A DNA stretch of 64,000 nucleotides from the IMG/VR virus record IMGVR_UViG_3300046792_000297, positions 1-64,000 of that record. One strand, 5' to 3'. How positions within the stretch are numbered: position 1 is the stretch's first letter; every line of letters starts with the position of its first letter. The notes beneath the pieces are model-generated. The model had not been told where the DNA came from and did no database searches. It saw only the letters and a list, made by a program, of their open reading frames with translations. Positions 14,852 through 21,677 of the stretch are shown in pieces. The position numbers and the translations under genes were made by a program. Origin of the DNA: a virus.

Positions 14852-15445
14852 TTAGGCCGCCACCACTTCCACGTTGGTGACGGCGGTCCAGTGAACCGTT
14901 TCGGTTGCATCCTTGATGCCCACCCGCACTCCCCAGCGGCTCTCGCCGATCCAGAAGCAGGTGCCGACCGTGCCCACCGCCACCTTGCGACCGCGCACCA
15001 CCTTCAAGGTCTTGCCTTTGGCGGGACGGGCGGCTTCGCGGATGGCCAGTTCCTTGCGGTAGGCTTCCTCGGCGGCGGCCTGGTGAGCCTGCCACTTGGC
15101 CAGCACTTCGGGCGTCGCATCGACGAAGCTGCCCAGCGCGGGATAAGACCAGCCGCGCGTGGTGGCGAACATGATTTCGCGGAAGCTGTCCGTGGCCGGT
15201 TCGTACACGGTCATGTAGAAGTCCGAGTCGTCGTACCCGTTCATTTCGCGCTCGCGAACGCACAGGCCAGCGTGGGTGTGCCACGTCCAGACGGTCAAAT
15301 CCTTCTGCCAGCCGGTCGCGGCTTCGAAGTTCGTGCCGCCCTGCGCCGCACACTCGGCGCGGGCTTCGCTCTCATATTCCTCGAAGCTCTTTTTGCCCGC
15401 CCAATCGGTTTCGGCGTTGTAAGTGGAAAACCTGACGATTGCCAT
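14852..15445 (-). CDS. Hypothetical early protein, 197 aa
   Basis: Begins MAIVRFSTYNAETDWAGKKS. Trp- and Tyr-rich N-terminal domain, a helical middle (KWQAHQAAAEEAYRKELAIR) and a small beta-barrel-like C-terminus. First gene of the P10 unit. Family unknown. Confidence 0.7.
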   Translation of the reverse strand: MAIVRFSTYNAETDWAGKKSFEEYESEARAECAAQGGTNFEAATGWQKDLTVWTWHTHAGLCVREREMNGYDDSDFYMTVYEPATDSFREIMFATTRGWSYPALGSFVDATPEVLAKWQAHQAAAEEAYRKELAIREAARPAKGKTLKVVRGRKVAVGTVGTCFWIGESRWGVRVGIKDATETVHWTAVTNVEVVAA

Positions 15446-15469
15446 TCCGTTCCTCCCGACTACAGATAT

Positions 15470-15497
15470 AGAATAGCACGAATCAGATTGATGTCAA
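15470..15497 (-). promoter_or_regulatory. Early promoter P10
   Basis: Minus strand: consensus -35 TTGACA, 16-bp spacer with CAATCTGATTCG, -10 TATTCT. The strongest-looking member of the family. Confidence 0.85.
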
Positions 15498-15499
15498 AG

Positions 15500-15527
15500 G
15501 GAATTCTGCGCCTGGAAACGGTTGCAA
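15500..15527 (-). repeat. 3'-untranslated motif copy 3
   Basis: Carries the same 15-mer as 4192-4206 followed by GAAACGGTTGCAA, 10 nt past the stop of the gene ending at 15537. Confidence 0.55.
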
Positions 15528-15536
15528 ACGTGGGCG

Positions 15537-15959
15537 TTAGCGGAGGATGCGCCAGGCCGCCTTGACCCGGCGGCGCAGGTAGGGGCAGAGAGCCATCGGC
15601 TTGCCCAGGTGGCAGCGGTTGTCGAACATACGGTGGCCGTGGATCACCAGGTAGTGGCCGGTGATGCAGACGATGTGTTCGCCGGGCGGGGCGGCGTCGT
15701 ACCAGCGGGCCAGCGTGGGCAGCGGCGTGCGGGCGGTCGCCCCGTCCAAGCCTTGCGTGGGCGCGGGCTTGGCGAACACGATTCCGGCCAGCCGCAGCAC
15801 GGCTTCCAGTTGCACGTTGGTCACGCCGTGGATCGAGCGTTTGCCGCTCACCTTGCGCAGCAGCCCGGCGGCATGGTCGGGATCGCTGCGCAGCACGTAG
15901 GCCAGCGCCGCCGGGCCGCAATAATGATTACGCCCGTAGGGGATGGTGTACTCGCTCAT
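15537..15959 (-). CDS. C39-like cysteine protease
   Basis: 140 aa. The N-terminus has YGRNHYCGPAALAYVL, the catalytic-cysteine motif of papain-like C39-type peptidases. The conserved histidine fits GHYLVIHGH, with the third residue in MFDNRCH. Such small phage proteases are common but their targets are unknown. ATGA overlap with the upstream gene. A periodic palindrome (15920) encodes NHY of the active-site strand. Confidence 0.7.
   Translation of the reverse strand: MSEYTIPYGRNHYCGPAALAYVLRSDPDHAAGLLRKVSGKRSIHGVTNVQLEAVLRLAGIVFAKPAPTQGLDGATARTPLPTLARWYDAAPPGEHIVCITGHYLVIHGHRMFDNRCHLGKPMALCPYLRRRVKAAWRILR
15920..15932. repeat. Periodic palindrome site
   Basis: AATAATGATTA then CG, 11 of 13. 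Inside the cysteine protease gene, just before the catalytic cysteine codon. Confidence 0.65.
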
Positions 15960-16219
15960 AGCGCCAGCCATTCTTGCCAGGTCTTGCCGGTCACGATGGT
16001 GAGCGCCGCCTGTTTGCGCGACGAGTAGGCGATGGCGGTCAGGCTGTTGTAGCCGAACACTTCCTCGTCGGGCGTGCGCCAGAGGTAGGCCAGCAGGGTG
16101 TCCAGCCGGTCCCAGTTGTCGGCCAGGATGTCCACCTGTTTCATGGTATGCGGGCAGGTGGCCATGCTGTCCACGGTGGCGATGATCCGGGCGCGAAGCA
16201 TCTTGGCTTTGTTTCTCAT
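15956..16219 (-). CDS. Hypothetical early protein, 87 aa
   Basis: Begins MRNKAKMLRARIIATVDSMA. Basic helical N-terminus and compact alpha/beta middle. Overlaps the protease gene by 4 nt. Function unknown. Confidence 0.65.
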   Translation of the reverse strand: MRNKAKMLRARIIATVDSMATCPHTMKQVDILADNWDRLDTLLAYLWRTPDEEVFGYNSLTAIAYSSRKQAALTIVTGKTWQEWLAL

Positions 16220-16227
16220 GATTCTCC

Positions 16228-17622
16228 CTATGCCGCTGTCGCGGCTCTGGCGCGGCGGGTGGCCCACGCCTTCTGTGCGCCGCTCATGCCGGGGAGCGCG
16301 GGCTGGGCCGGGTCCTCGGCGGGTGCGATGGCCTTGGCGGCATTCTTCCAGTTCTCCGCAAGACCCCAACGTTCGGCGCAAATCGGGCCGTACCCGGCTG
16401 CCGTCGAGCGGGCATCGCTCAAGGTCAAGTGGCAGAAGCAGCAGTGGCCGGTGAGGTTGCCATACTTGGCCACCACCGCGTGCGGATCGACGGCCAGTTC
16501 GGTCAGCACGCCGGTCAGCGCGGCCAGAAAGGCGGGGCGGCTTTCGGCGTCGCGGCCCGGCTTCCACTCGCCTTCCGGCGTGATGGTGCCGTAGTAGCTG
16601 CGTTGCCCATAAGCGCCGGGCGTGACCACCATGACGTTGCCGTACACCTTGGACTTCGCTCCCGCCCGGTAGAGTTTCACTTCCTGGCCCTCCACCATCA
16701 GGTTGAAGGCGGGGAACTTCAAGTTCTTGGCGGCCAGTTCGAACATCGCGATCACGGGCTGAAAGCTGCCCAGGTTGGTGGGCGTGGCGGGAGCCGCTGG
16801 CGCGGGAGCCGGTTCGCTCACCAGGCCGTCGCGGCGGTCGTAGAAGCCGGGCACCTTGCTGGCGATGATGCTCTGCGCCTTGGCGGGCAAGCTGTCCACC
16901 GCCCGACCGGTCTCCAGTTCCTTGACCATCGAACCGAAGAAGTTGGTCGCGTAGCCGTAGCTGTCGAAGTTGGCGTAAGGCATCAGGGCTTCCACCAGCC
17001 ATGCGTTGGCGGCCACGGCGGCGGCTCTGGCGGCCTCCTCGGCAGCCTTGGCGGCGGCAGCCAGGCTTTCGGCCTCGGCCCGCGCCTGGGCCAGCGCAGC
17101 GGCCTTGGCGATGGCATCGGCATCGACCGCCATCTCGCCGATGGCCAGAACGCGGAGGCGCTTCAGGGCGGCGGGCACGTCGCTGTTCACCCGCTCGATC
17201 ACGAAGCGCAGGTAATCCAACTCCGTCTTGCCGGTGCTGGCGAAGTATTCGTTGGGATGGGGGCGGCTGCCCAGCGCGGCCACCACGGTGGGATGGGCCA
17301 GGAGCGCCAGGGCTTCCTTGCGATCCTCGACCAGCTTGGCGGCGCGGGCTTCGCGGCGCTTGGCGTTCAGGGCTTTCTTCACCGTGTCGAACAACCCGGC
17401 GTCGCCGGTCTTGCGCACGCACTCGTTGCCCACCTTGAACCGCTTGCCGTTGGCGTCGCGAATCCAGCAGCACTCCACGATGGCCGTGCCGCAGTAGTCG
17501 CACGCCGCGCCCGGCTTCCTGATACCGGTGCCGGGGATGGTGAACCACTTCTCCTCGACCGCCACAAAGCGGAAGGGCGCAACGCCCAGCCCGGCTTCCT
17601 CGAACTTGTGCATCATTGCCAT
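16228..17622 (-). CDS. Large zinc-finger protein with DUF6011-like ends
   Basis: 464 aa. N-terminal zinc finger CDYCGTAIVECCWIRDANG with GNECVRK at 40-75, an Ala-rich coiled coil near 180-215, and a C-terminal finger HCCFCHLTLSDARSTAAGYG plus PICAERWG that resembles DUF6011. It ends in a KAWATRRA tail. Similar proteins occur widely in phages; nucleic-acid binding is likely but not shown. Ribosome site AAGGAAGACTGAC. Second gene of the P11 unit. Confidence 0.75.
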   Translation of the reverse strand: MAMMHKFEEAGLGVAPFRFVAVEEKWFTIPGTGIRKPGAACDYCGTAIVECCWIRDANGKRFKVGNECVRKTGDAGLFDTVKKALNAKRREARAAKLVEDRKEALALLAHPTVVAALGSRPHPNEYFASTGKTELDYLRFVIERVNSDVPAALKRLRVLAIGEMAVDADAIAKAAALAQARAEAESLAAAAKAAEEAARAAAVAANAWLVEALMPYANFDSYGYATNFFGSMVKELETGRAVDSLPAKAQSIIASKVPGFYDRRDGLVSEPAPAPAAPATPTNLGSFQPVIAMFELAAKNLKFPAFNLMVEGQEVKLYRAGAKSKVYGNVMVVTPGAYGQRSYYGTITPEGEWKPGRDAESRPAFLAALTGVLTELAVDPHAVVAKYGNLTGHCCFCHLTLSDARSTAAGYGPICAERWGLAENWKNAAKAIAPAEDPAQPALPGMSGAQKAWATRRARAATAA

Positions 17623-17623
17623 G

Positions 17624-17776
17624 TCAGTCTTCCTTGGCCGCGCGGGCCGCTGCTCGCATTTCGATGGTGAGCCGGACGATCTCCGCGAGGATTTCGCGCT
17701 TCGCCTTTTGTCCGGCGGCCCAAGCGAAGAACGCCCGCCCTGCCGCCGTGCTCCGTAATGTTGTCGTGGTGGCCAT
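17624..17776 (-). CDS. Small basic helical protein, 50 aa
   Basis: MATTTTLRSTAAGRAFFAWA and then a continuous helix ending AARAAKED. First gene after P11, with GAGAGGCAACGAA before the ATG. Its stop is 1 nt from the next start. Function unknown. Confidence 0.6.
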   Translation of the reverse strand: MATTTTLRSTAAGRAFFAWAAGQKAKREILAEIVRLTIEMRAAARAAKED

Positions 17777-17801
17777 TTCGTTGCCTCTCAATTACAGATA
17801 T

Positions 17802-17829
17802 AGAATAGCACAAATCTGATTACTGTAAA
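17802..17829 (-). promoter_or_regulatory. Early promoter P11
   Basis: Minus strand: -35 TTTACA, 16-bp spacer with AATCAGATTTG, -10 TATTCT. Confidence 0.8.
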
Positions 17830-17846
17830 CATAATTCGTCACGCGA

Positions 17847-17859
17847 TAAACGATTGAAA
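17847..17859 (-). repeat. 3'-untranslated motif copy 4
   Basis: TAAACGATTGAAA, 9-10 nt beyond the stop of the gene ending at 17869; 12 of 13 identical with 189-201. Confidence 0.55.
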
Positions 17860-17868
17860 GCAGGTTCG

Positions 17869-18057
17869 TTAGCGGGTGATTTGGAAGCGCAGGTCGGGGC
17901 GGTAGCGTTCCTTGCCGGATTCCAGGCGGGGCGCGGCCCACTCGGCCAGTTCTTTGGCCAGCGCGTCGGACCCGAAGGGATAAGCCTGGCCGCGCCAGAC
18001 GATGCACCACTCGGTGGTGGTGCCGTTCGACAGCAGGGCGATCCGGGTGTCGCTCAT
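17869..18057 (-). CDS. Hypothetical early protein, 62 aa
   Basis: Begins MSDTRIALLSNGTTTEWCIV. Last gene of the P12 unit, coupled by ATGA overlap. Function unknown. Confidence 0.6.
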   Translation of the reverse strand: MSDTRIALLSNGTTTEWCIVWRGQAYPFGSDALAKELAEWAAPRLESGKERYRPDLRFQITR

Positions 18058-18236
18058 TGGCCCTCCCGTATCTCCGCGTACTCGGCTTCGCTGGTGCCCC
18101 AGGTCCTGCCGGGCTGGCTGGCCGCGTAGCGCGGGTGGGTCCAGCGGAACTGGACGCAGAAGCCGAAGCGGACTTCGCCGACCTTGACCCAGCCGCGTTC
18201 GAGCAGCCAGGCGTGCGTGGGATTGACGCGGGCCAT
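18054..18236 (-). CDS. Hypothetical early protein, 60 aa
   Basis: Begins MARVNPTHAWLLERGWVKVG. Trp-rich beta protein. Start overlaps the preceding stop by 1 nt. Function unknown. Confidence 0.6.
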   Translation of the reverse strand: MARVNPTHAWLLERGWVKVGEVRFGFCVQFRWTHPRYAASQPGRTWGTSEAEYAEIREGQ

Positions 18237-18445
18237 CAGTATTCCTTCTCGCGCCGCCGTTCGGCGCGTTGTTCGATCAGGTAGTCGTAGTTGTCCTCTT
18301 GCCATTCCTGCCGGGTCTGAGGACCGCGCGGCGTCGCCGGGGCGTCGCCGTAAGCGCACTGGTAGCAGCGTTGCGGCCCGTGGCCGGTCGAGTAGAGGGC
18401 CGTGTCACGAGCGCCGCAATCGCTGCAAGCTGGTTGAATCGCCAT
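18236..18445 (-). CDS. Zinc-ribbon protein, 69 aa
   Basis: CSDCGARD and CYQCAYGD give two CxxC pairs about 18 residues apart; the charged tail ends RAERRREKEY. Start at 18445 after GGAGTTAACGAC. Function unknown. Confidence 0.65.
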   Translation of the reverse strand: MAIQPACSDCGARDTALYSTGHGPQRCYQCAYGDAPATPRGPQTRQEWQEDNYDYLIEQRAERRREKEY

Positions 18446-18459
18446 GTCGTTAACTCCGA

Positions 18460-18801
18460 TCAAAACTTTACCGTGCGCTTTTCGCCAAGGTTGCTGTAGT
18501 AGAGAGCCCCGCCTTCGGCCCCGGACTTGGCTTTGCTGGCCGGTTCGCGGGAAGCCACGATGGACCGCAACGGTCCTACGCCGCTGCGCCGCTGTGCTCC
18601 GTTAAAAGCGTTGGCCGCCGCATGGTCCTGGGTCAATTCAATTTCGACCAGACTGCTGTTTTTCGAGGGATAGGCGACCTTGGCCACGATGGCGATTTCG
18701 GTTTCGATGGCGCAATTGAAACAGTCATTGATGTTGCCGGGCTTGGTGGGAGTAAGGGTGAACTGCATCGAACAGGTCCGGCAGATTCGTGTGGGCAGCA
18801 T
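18460..18801 (-). CDS. Zinc-ribbon protein, 113 aa
   Basis: CRTCSMQF and CFNCAIET form one zinc site in the first 30 residues. The remainder is basic and low in structure. First gene of the P12 unit, with GGAGGCGTTACC. Function unknown. Confidence 0.65.
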   Translation of the reverse strand: MLPTRICRTCSMQFTLTPTKPGNINDCFNCAIETEIAIVAKVAYPSKNSSLVEIELTQDHAAANAFNGAQRRSGVGPLRSIVASREPASKAKSGAEGGALYYSNLGEKRTVKF

Positions 18802-18819
18802 GGTAACGCCTCCATGTTT

Positions 18820-18847
18820 AGAATAACACGAATCTGATTGATGTAAA
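18820..18847 (-). promoter_or_regulatory. Early promoter P12
   Basis: Minus strand: -35 TTTACA, 16-bp spacer with CAATCAGATTCG, -10 TATTCT. Confidence 0.8.
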
Positions 18848-18865
18848 CAAGAATCGACAGGAAAA

Positions 18866-19177
18866 TCAGAGCCTCGTGTAGAGGCCCGTTTCGCTGGTGA
18901 AGATGCTGTCCAGGTCTTCGGCGTACACGTCGGCGTGGCTGGCCACGGTCTCGCGGATCATGCGCTTGGGCGTGGTGCGGCAGTTCAGGAACTCCACCGT
19001 GTAGGTGTCGGAGGGGTCCAGGGTGACGATCACGTGGGTGATCTTCTTTGCGGCGCGGGGCAGCTTGAAGGACAGCGTGTTACTGGAGCCCACCAGGTTG
19101 CGAGCGCCGGTCATGGTCAGGAAGCGCCGACCGCCGAGTTGCTGAAGAATCGTTTGTGCCACTTCCAGGTTAGCCAT
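18866..19177 (-). CDS. Conserved phage protein, 103 aa
   Basis: The pattern ILQQLGGRRFLTMTGARNLV, then LSFKLPRAAKKITHVIVTL and DTYTVEFL, is one I recognise from many phage genomes as a conserved family without known function. Last gene of the P13 unit. Confidence 0.75.
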   Translation of the reverse strand: MANLEVAQTILQQLGGRRFLTMTGARNLVGSSNTLSFKLPRAAKKITHVIVTLDPSDTYTVEFLNCRTTPKRMIRETVASHADVYAEDLDSIFTSETGLYTRL

Positions 19178-19418
19178 TGCTCACATCCTTCCAAAGCCAG
19201 GTCCAGACATCCGCCGGGTCGCGATGGCCCAGGTCGGCCAGCGTGCAGCCGGTCAGCGTGAAGTGTCCGTAGTCGTTGTGAAAGTGGGCCGGGCCGTCGA
19301 GGTAGTCGACGCCCTCCCAGCGGCCCCGCACGTATTCCTGCACCTGGGCCAGCTTGGAGAAGTTGCGGCGCACGGTGCCGTCCGTCCCGCGATACGTCAC
19401 GCTGTACTTGCTGGCCAT
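19170..19418 (-). CDS. Hypothetical early protein, 82 aa
   Basis: Begins MASKYSVTYRGTDGTVRRNF. Trp-rich, with HFHNDYGHFTLTGCTLADL. Overlaps both neighbours. Function unknown. Confidence 0.6.
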   Translation of the reverse strand: MASKYSVTYRGTDGTVRRNFSKLAQVQEYVRGRWEGVDYLDGPAHFHNDYGHFTLTGCTLADLGHRDPADVWTWLWKDVSNG

Positions 19419-19639
19419 CAGCGGCCTCCTTGGCAGCAGGGCAGGATGCGGAACAGTTGATCGACCGGGTACTCATTGTCGAACTGGCTGTTTAGTTCGG
19501 CGGCGGCGGCGGCCACGGCGGCTTCCACCGTCTCGCCCTCAATCGTCCAGTCCAGGGGCAAGCGTTTGCGGCTGTTGTGGCTGCATCCGACTGCGTGAAC
19601 CTCCATCGGGTAATCGGTTCTCAAGACTTGAAACTTCAA
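19418..19639 (-). CDS. Hypothetical early protein, 73 aa
   Basis: The longer frame from ATG 19660 would start at about +1 of the P13 transcript; a TTG at 19639 has GGAGAGCGAA directly before it and is preferred (reads LKFQVLRTDYPMEVHAVG). A TTGAA-N2-TTCAA palindrome spans this start (19629-19640), so the gene may be regulated by the factor acting at 21481-21548. Confidence 0.55.
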   Translation of the reverse strand: MKFQVLRTDYPMEVHAVGCSHNSRKRLPLDWTIEGETVEAAVAAAAAELNSQFDNEYPVDQLFRILPCCQGGR

Positions 19640-19640
19640 T
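19629..19640. promoter_or_regulatory. TTGAA-N2-TTCAA operator-like palindrome
   Basis: TTGAAACTTCAA, identical to the core of the repeat at 21485-21496. It overlaps the likely start codon of the gene 19418-19639. Confidence 0.5.
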
Positions 19641-19664
19641 TCGCTCTCCTCTTCCACCATGTAT

Positions 19665-19692
19665 AGAATAACACAAATCAGATTGATGTACT
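19665..19692 (-). promoter_or_regulatory. Early promoter P13
   Basis: Minus strand: -35 AGTACA, 16-bp spacer with CAATCTGATTTG, -10 TATTCT. Confidence 0.75.
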
Positions 19693-19798
19693 AGCAGAAT
19701 ATCAGAATCAGGGCCACCACCAGGGCCACCAGCAGCCAGGAGCCGCCGCGCTTCTGGCACTGGCAGTGGGCGTGGACGACGATCAGCAGGTCGGACAT
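19691..19798 (-). CDS. Tiny membrane protein, 35 aa
   Basis: MSDLLIVVHAHCQCQKRGGS followed by the hydrophobic helix WLLVALVVALILIFC. Single-pass membrane peptide with a Cys/His-rich cytoplasmic or luminal start. The stop codon overlaps the -35 of P13. Confidence 0.5.
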   Translation of the reverse strand: MSDLLIVVHAHCQCQKRGGSWLLVALVVALILIFC

Positions 19799-19808
19799 GG
19801 GGTGCCTT

Positions 19809-20135
19809 TCAGAACGGGATGTCGCTGGGGTCGGGGTCTCGCAGATCGAGCACTTCAACCTCGTCCGGGCGCGGCCCGGCCACGGCGTAGTAGCACTCCG
19901 GGTTGTCGTGCTCGCCTTCGAGCGCCACGGCGGCCTGGGCCTCGGCCTCGGTGGGGTAGTCGGCGATCAGCTTGGCGGCCTCGCCCAGCACCGCGTCGGT
20001 GTGGTTGCAGTAGACCGTGTAGTGGAACACCACGGCCCAGCGCCCGGCGGCGACCACGGCGGCAATCTTGCCGTGGTCGCGGGGGTACTCCTGGGTTAGC
20101 CGCGAATTCTCGTAAGCGGCCTGGAACTCGTTCAT
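19809..20135 (-). CDS. Hypothetical early protein, 108 aa
   Basis: Begins MNEFQAAYENSRLTQEYPRD. Alpha/beta, acidic C-terminus (EVEVLDLRDPDPSDIPF). Function unknown. Part of the P14 unit. Confidence 0.65.
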   Translation of the reverse strand: MNEFQAAYENSRLTQEYPRDHGKIAAVVAAGRWAVVFHYTVYCNHTDAVLGEAAKLIADYPTEAEAQAAVALEGEHDNPECYYAVAGPRPDEVEVLDLRDPDPSDIPF

Positions 20136-20139
20136 GGGT

Positions 20140-20304
20140 TTACTCTCCTGCTTCGATGGTGAGCTTCAGGGTCTTGGGCGGCGCTTGGGCCGGGTTGTCC
20201 AGCATCAGCTTGGGCAGGTAGAAGGACACGTTGTAGTCCGCGTTCTCGTAGACGTGGGTGCCCTTGGTGCTTTTCTTGAAGGCCAGTTCGAGGGTTTTCT
20301 TCAT
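20140..20304 (-). CDS. Hypothetical early protein, 54 aa
   Basis: MKKTLELAFKKSTKGTHVYE and continuing as a small beta-sheet protein ending IEAGE. AAGGTGAACTG before the ATG. Function unknown. Confidence 0.6.
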   Translation of the reverse strand: MKKTLELAFKKSTKGTHVYENADYNVSFYLPKLMLDNPAQAPPKTLKLTIEAGE

Positions 20305-20325
20305 GGTCAGTTCACCTTTCTGTTG

Positions 20326-20523
20326 TTAGCCGAGGGTCAGGAATCCTTGCCGCGCGTAGCGCGTGGCGTTGCCGTCCTTGATGTTGGAGAGGGGGAAGAT
20401 GGCCGTAAAGCGTCCCTGGCGGTTGCAGACCACGATGTGCCGGTCGTCGGCAAAGCCGAGTTTGGCCAGGGCCGCGAGCAGGTTGGCTTCGGTCTTGTAG
20501 GATTTGCTGTCGTCGATATTCAT
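20326..20523 (-). CDS. Hypothetical early protein, 65 aa
   Basis: Begins MNIDDSKSYKTEANLLAALA. Reads like a compact alpha/beta protein (RHIVVCNRQGRFTAIFPLSN). Family unknown. Confidence 0.6.
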   Translation of the reverse strand: MNIDDSKSYKTEANLLAALAKLGFADDRHIVVCNRQGRFTAIFPLSNIKDGNATRYARQGFLTLG

Positions 20524-20538
20524 GGATCAATTCACCTT

Positions 20539-20661
20539 TCACAGCCAGTGCATCAGCACTGCGCCAACCACCGTCACCAGGCCGCCGATCCAGAGGCCCG
20601 AAAACATCCGGGCCGCGTCTTCAGTGCCGGTGAACCGTTGAGAACCTTTGGGAAGAGCCAT
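20539..20661 (-). CDS. Small membrane protein, 40 aa
   Basis: MALPKGSQRFTGTEDAARMF then the hydrophobic helix SGLWIGGLVTVVGAVLMHWL. Soluble N-terminus, one membrane helix. GAGGGACGCAAG ribosome site. First gene after P14. Confidence 0.55.
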   Translation of the reverse strand: MALPKGSQRFTGTEDAARMFSGLWIGGLVTVVGAVLMHWL

Positions 20662-20689
20662 CTTGCGTCCCTCTTTCAACTCCATATAT

Positions 20690-20717
20690 AGAATATCACG
20701 AATCGGAATAATGTACA
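20690..20717 (-). promoter_or_regulatory. Early promoter P14
   Basis: Minus strand: -35 TGTACA, 16-bp spacer with ATTCCGATTC, -10 TATTCT. Heads 20661-19691. Confidence 0.7.
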
Positions 20718-20772
20718 CAATTAAATCAGAGATATTTTACCCCGTAAGCCGTTGAGGGGGTTGGTGTTACGA

Positions 20773-20785
20773 AATAATGATTATG
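20773..20785. repeat. Periodic palindrome site
   Basis: AATAATGATTATG, 12 of 13. Non-coding, between P14 and the candidate small RNA. Confidence 0.8.
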
Positions 20786-20799
20786 GACCTGCCCTGGTT

Positions 20800-20811
20800 G
20801 GGTGGTATAGT
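20800..20811 (+). promoter_or_regulatory. Extended -10 promoter for candidate small RNA
   Basis: TGG-TATAGT (TATAGT at 20806-20811) is a good extended -10; no clear -35. It precedes a region that ends in a strong terminator. Confidence 0.5.
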
Positions 20812-20817
20812 ATTCCG

Positions 20818-20965
20818 GTGCCGATGGTGAAGGGCTGGGATACTTCTCCTGAACAGAAAACACTCCCTGCCCACTTGTTCCTCGGCGCTTGGCCTGGGAG
20901 GGCCGTTCTCCGGGAGGGAGCGGTCGAAGCCCGCTGGTTTCACGCCAGCGGGCTTTTCCGTTTAG
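20818..20965 (+). ncRNA. Candidate small non-coding RNA
   Basis: About 150 nt between an extended -10 promoter and a strong intrinsic terminator, with no convincing open frame. Internal G/C-rich segments (CTGGGAGGG and CTCCGGGAGGG) suggest folding. It does not fit a tRNA cloverleaf. The role is unknown; an antisense or decoy RNA is possible. Confidence 0.5.
20930..20962 (+). terminator. Intrinsic terminator
   Basis: AGCCCGCTGG, 7-nt loop TTTCACG, CCAGCGGGCT, then TTTCC and GTTT: a textbook rho-independent terminator on the plus strand, in an otherwise minus-strand region. Confidence 0.85.
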
Positions 20966-20974
20966 TATGGCGGC

Positions 20975-21310
20975 ATGACGGTGCTGGCCTGGCGGACGGT
21001 GATCACGGAGGGCGACTTCGGGCGTTTCGTGCTGGTCAATGCCGACTACGACGGGCTGGCCTGGAGCGGCAGCGAGTGGACGCCGCACCGCCGGGGCATT
21101 CCCACGGGCCGGGCGCAAGTCTCTAACTTCGACTCCTGGGAGCAGGCGCGGGACTACGCCGAGCAGGCGGGCCTGTCGGTCGTGACCTACCGGCTGGGCA
21201 CGGCGGTGCGCTCGATCACCTGCCTGCGCTGCCAGCACACCAGCTTCAACCCGGAGGATGTCGAGCAGCGTTATTGCGGCCACTGCCACATCTTCATGGA
21301 CGCCGAATGA
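20975..21310 (+). CDS. Conserved C-terminal zinc-ribbon protein
   Basis: 111 aa. Begins MTVLAWRTVITEGDFGRFVL. The last 35 residues, ITCLRCQHTSFNPEDVEQRY and CGHCHIF, are a zinc ribbon of a type I have seen in many phage and bacterial hypothetical proteins. No ribosome site, and the start lies just 6 nt after TAGTAT, so it may be leaderless or read through the terminator. The only plus-strand gene in the first 29 kb; ends tail-to-tail with the gene 21294-21470. Confidence 0.75.
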   Translation: MTVLAWRTVITEGDFGRFVLVNADYDGLAWSGSEWTPHRRGIPTGRAQVSNFDSWEQARDYAEQAGLSVVTYRLGTAVRSITCLRCQHTSFNPEDVEQRYCGHCHIFMDAE

Positions 21311-21470
21311 GGCTGGCGGCGGCGTCCGGCTGTGCGCCAAGCACGATGGTGAGCCTGGCCAAATGTTCCGCGATCTCCGCCAGCATCACCAGCAGGTGTT
21401 GCTGCATCTTCTCTTCGTCGTACTCGCGCAGGGCACCGCAAAGGTAGTGATTGATTTGTTGCGGGGTCAT
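21294..21470 (-). CDS. Small helical protein, 58 aa
   Basis: Begins MTPQQINHYLCGALREYDEE. Helical; start after AGGAGTTACC. Its upstream region holds three TTGAA-N2-TTCAA repeats, so it is probably regulated separately. Its 3' end overlaps the plus-strand gene by 17 nt. Confidence 0.6.
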   Translation of the reverse strand: MTPQQINHYLCGALREYDEEKMQQHLLVMLAEIAEHLARLTIVLGAQPDAAASLIRRP

Positions 21471-21480
21471 GGTAACTCCT

Positions 21481-21549
21481 GTAGTTGAAACTTCAATAGT
21501 GGACCGTAGTTGAGAATTCAATAAGTGGCGTAGTTGAAAATTCAATAAG
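21481..21549. repeat. Three operator-like repeats TTGAA-N2-TTCAA
   Basis: Units start at 21481, 21506 and 21530 (GTAGTTGA-AA-TTCAATA type), spaced 25 and 24 bp. Each is an inverted repeat and, on the minus strand, also offers -35-like TTGAAT and -10-like TATTGA hexamers 17 bp apart. Candidate promoter/operator for the gene 21294-21470. Confidence 0.6.
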
Positions 21550-21677
21550 CCACCAGCACCAGCACAGCACCAGCAGATAGTAATAAGCCCCAAAACACGG
21601 CGGAAAAGGGCGTCTCCGCGTGAGCGGCTGCACATATTTAGCCGATGAGCGCGAGAATGTCAAATCGAAAGATTGGC

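Noticed and set aside
20818-20965. tRNA in the plus-strand island
   Set aside because: No acceptor stem, anticodon or GGTTCGAATCC arm could be laid out.
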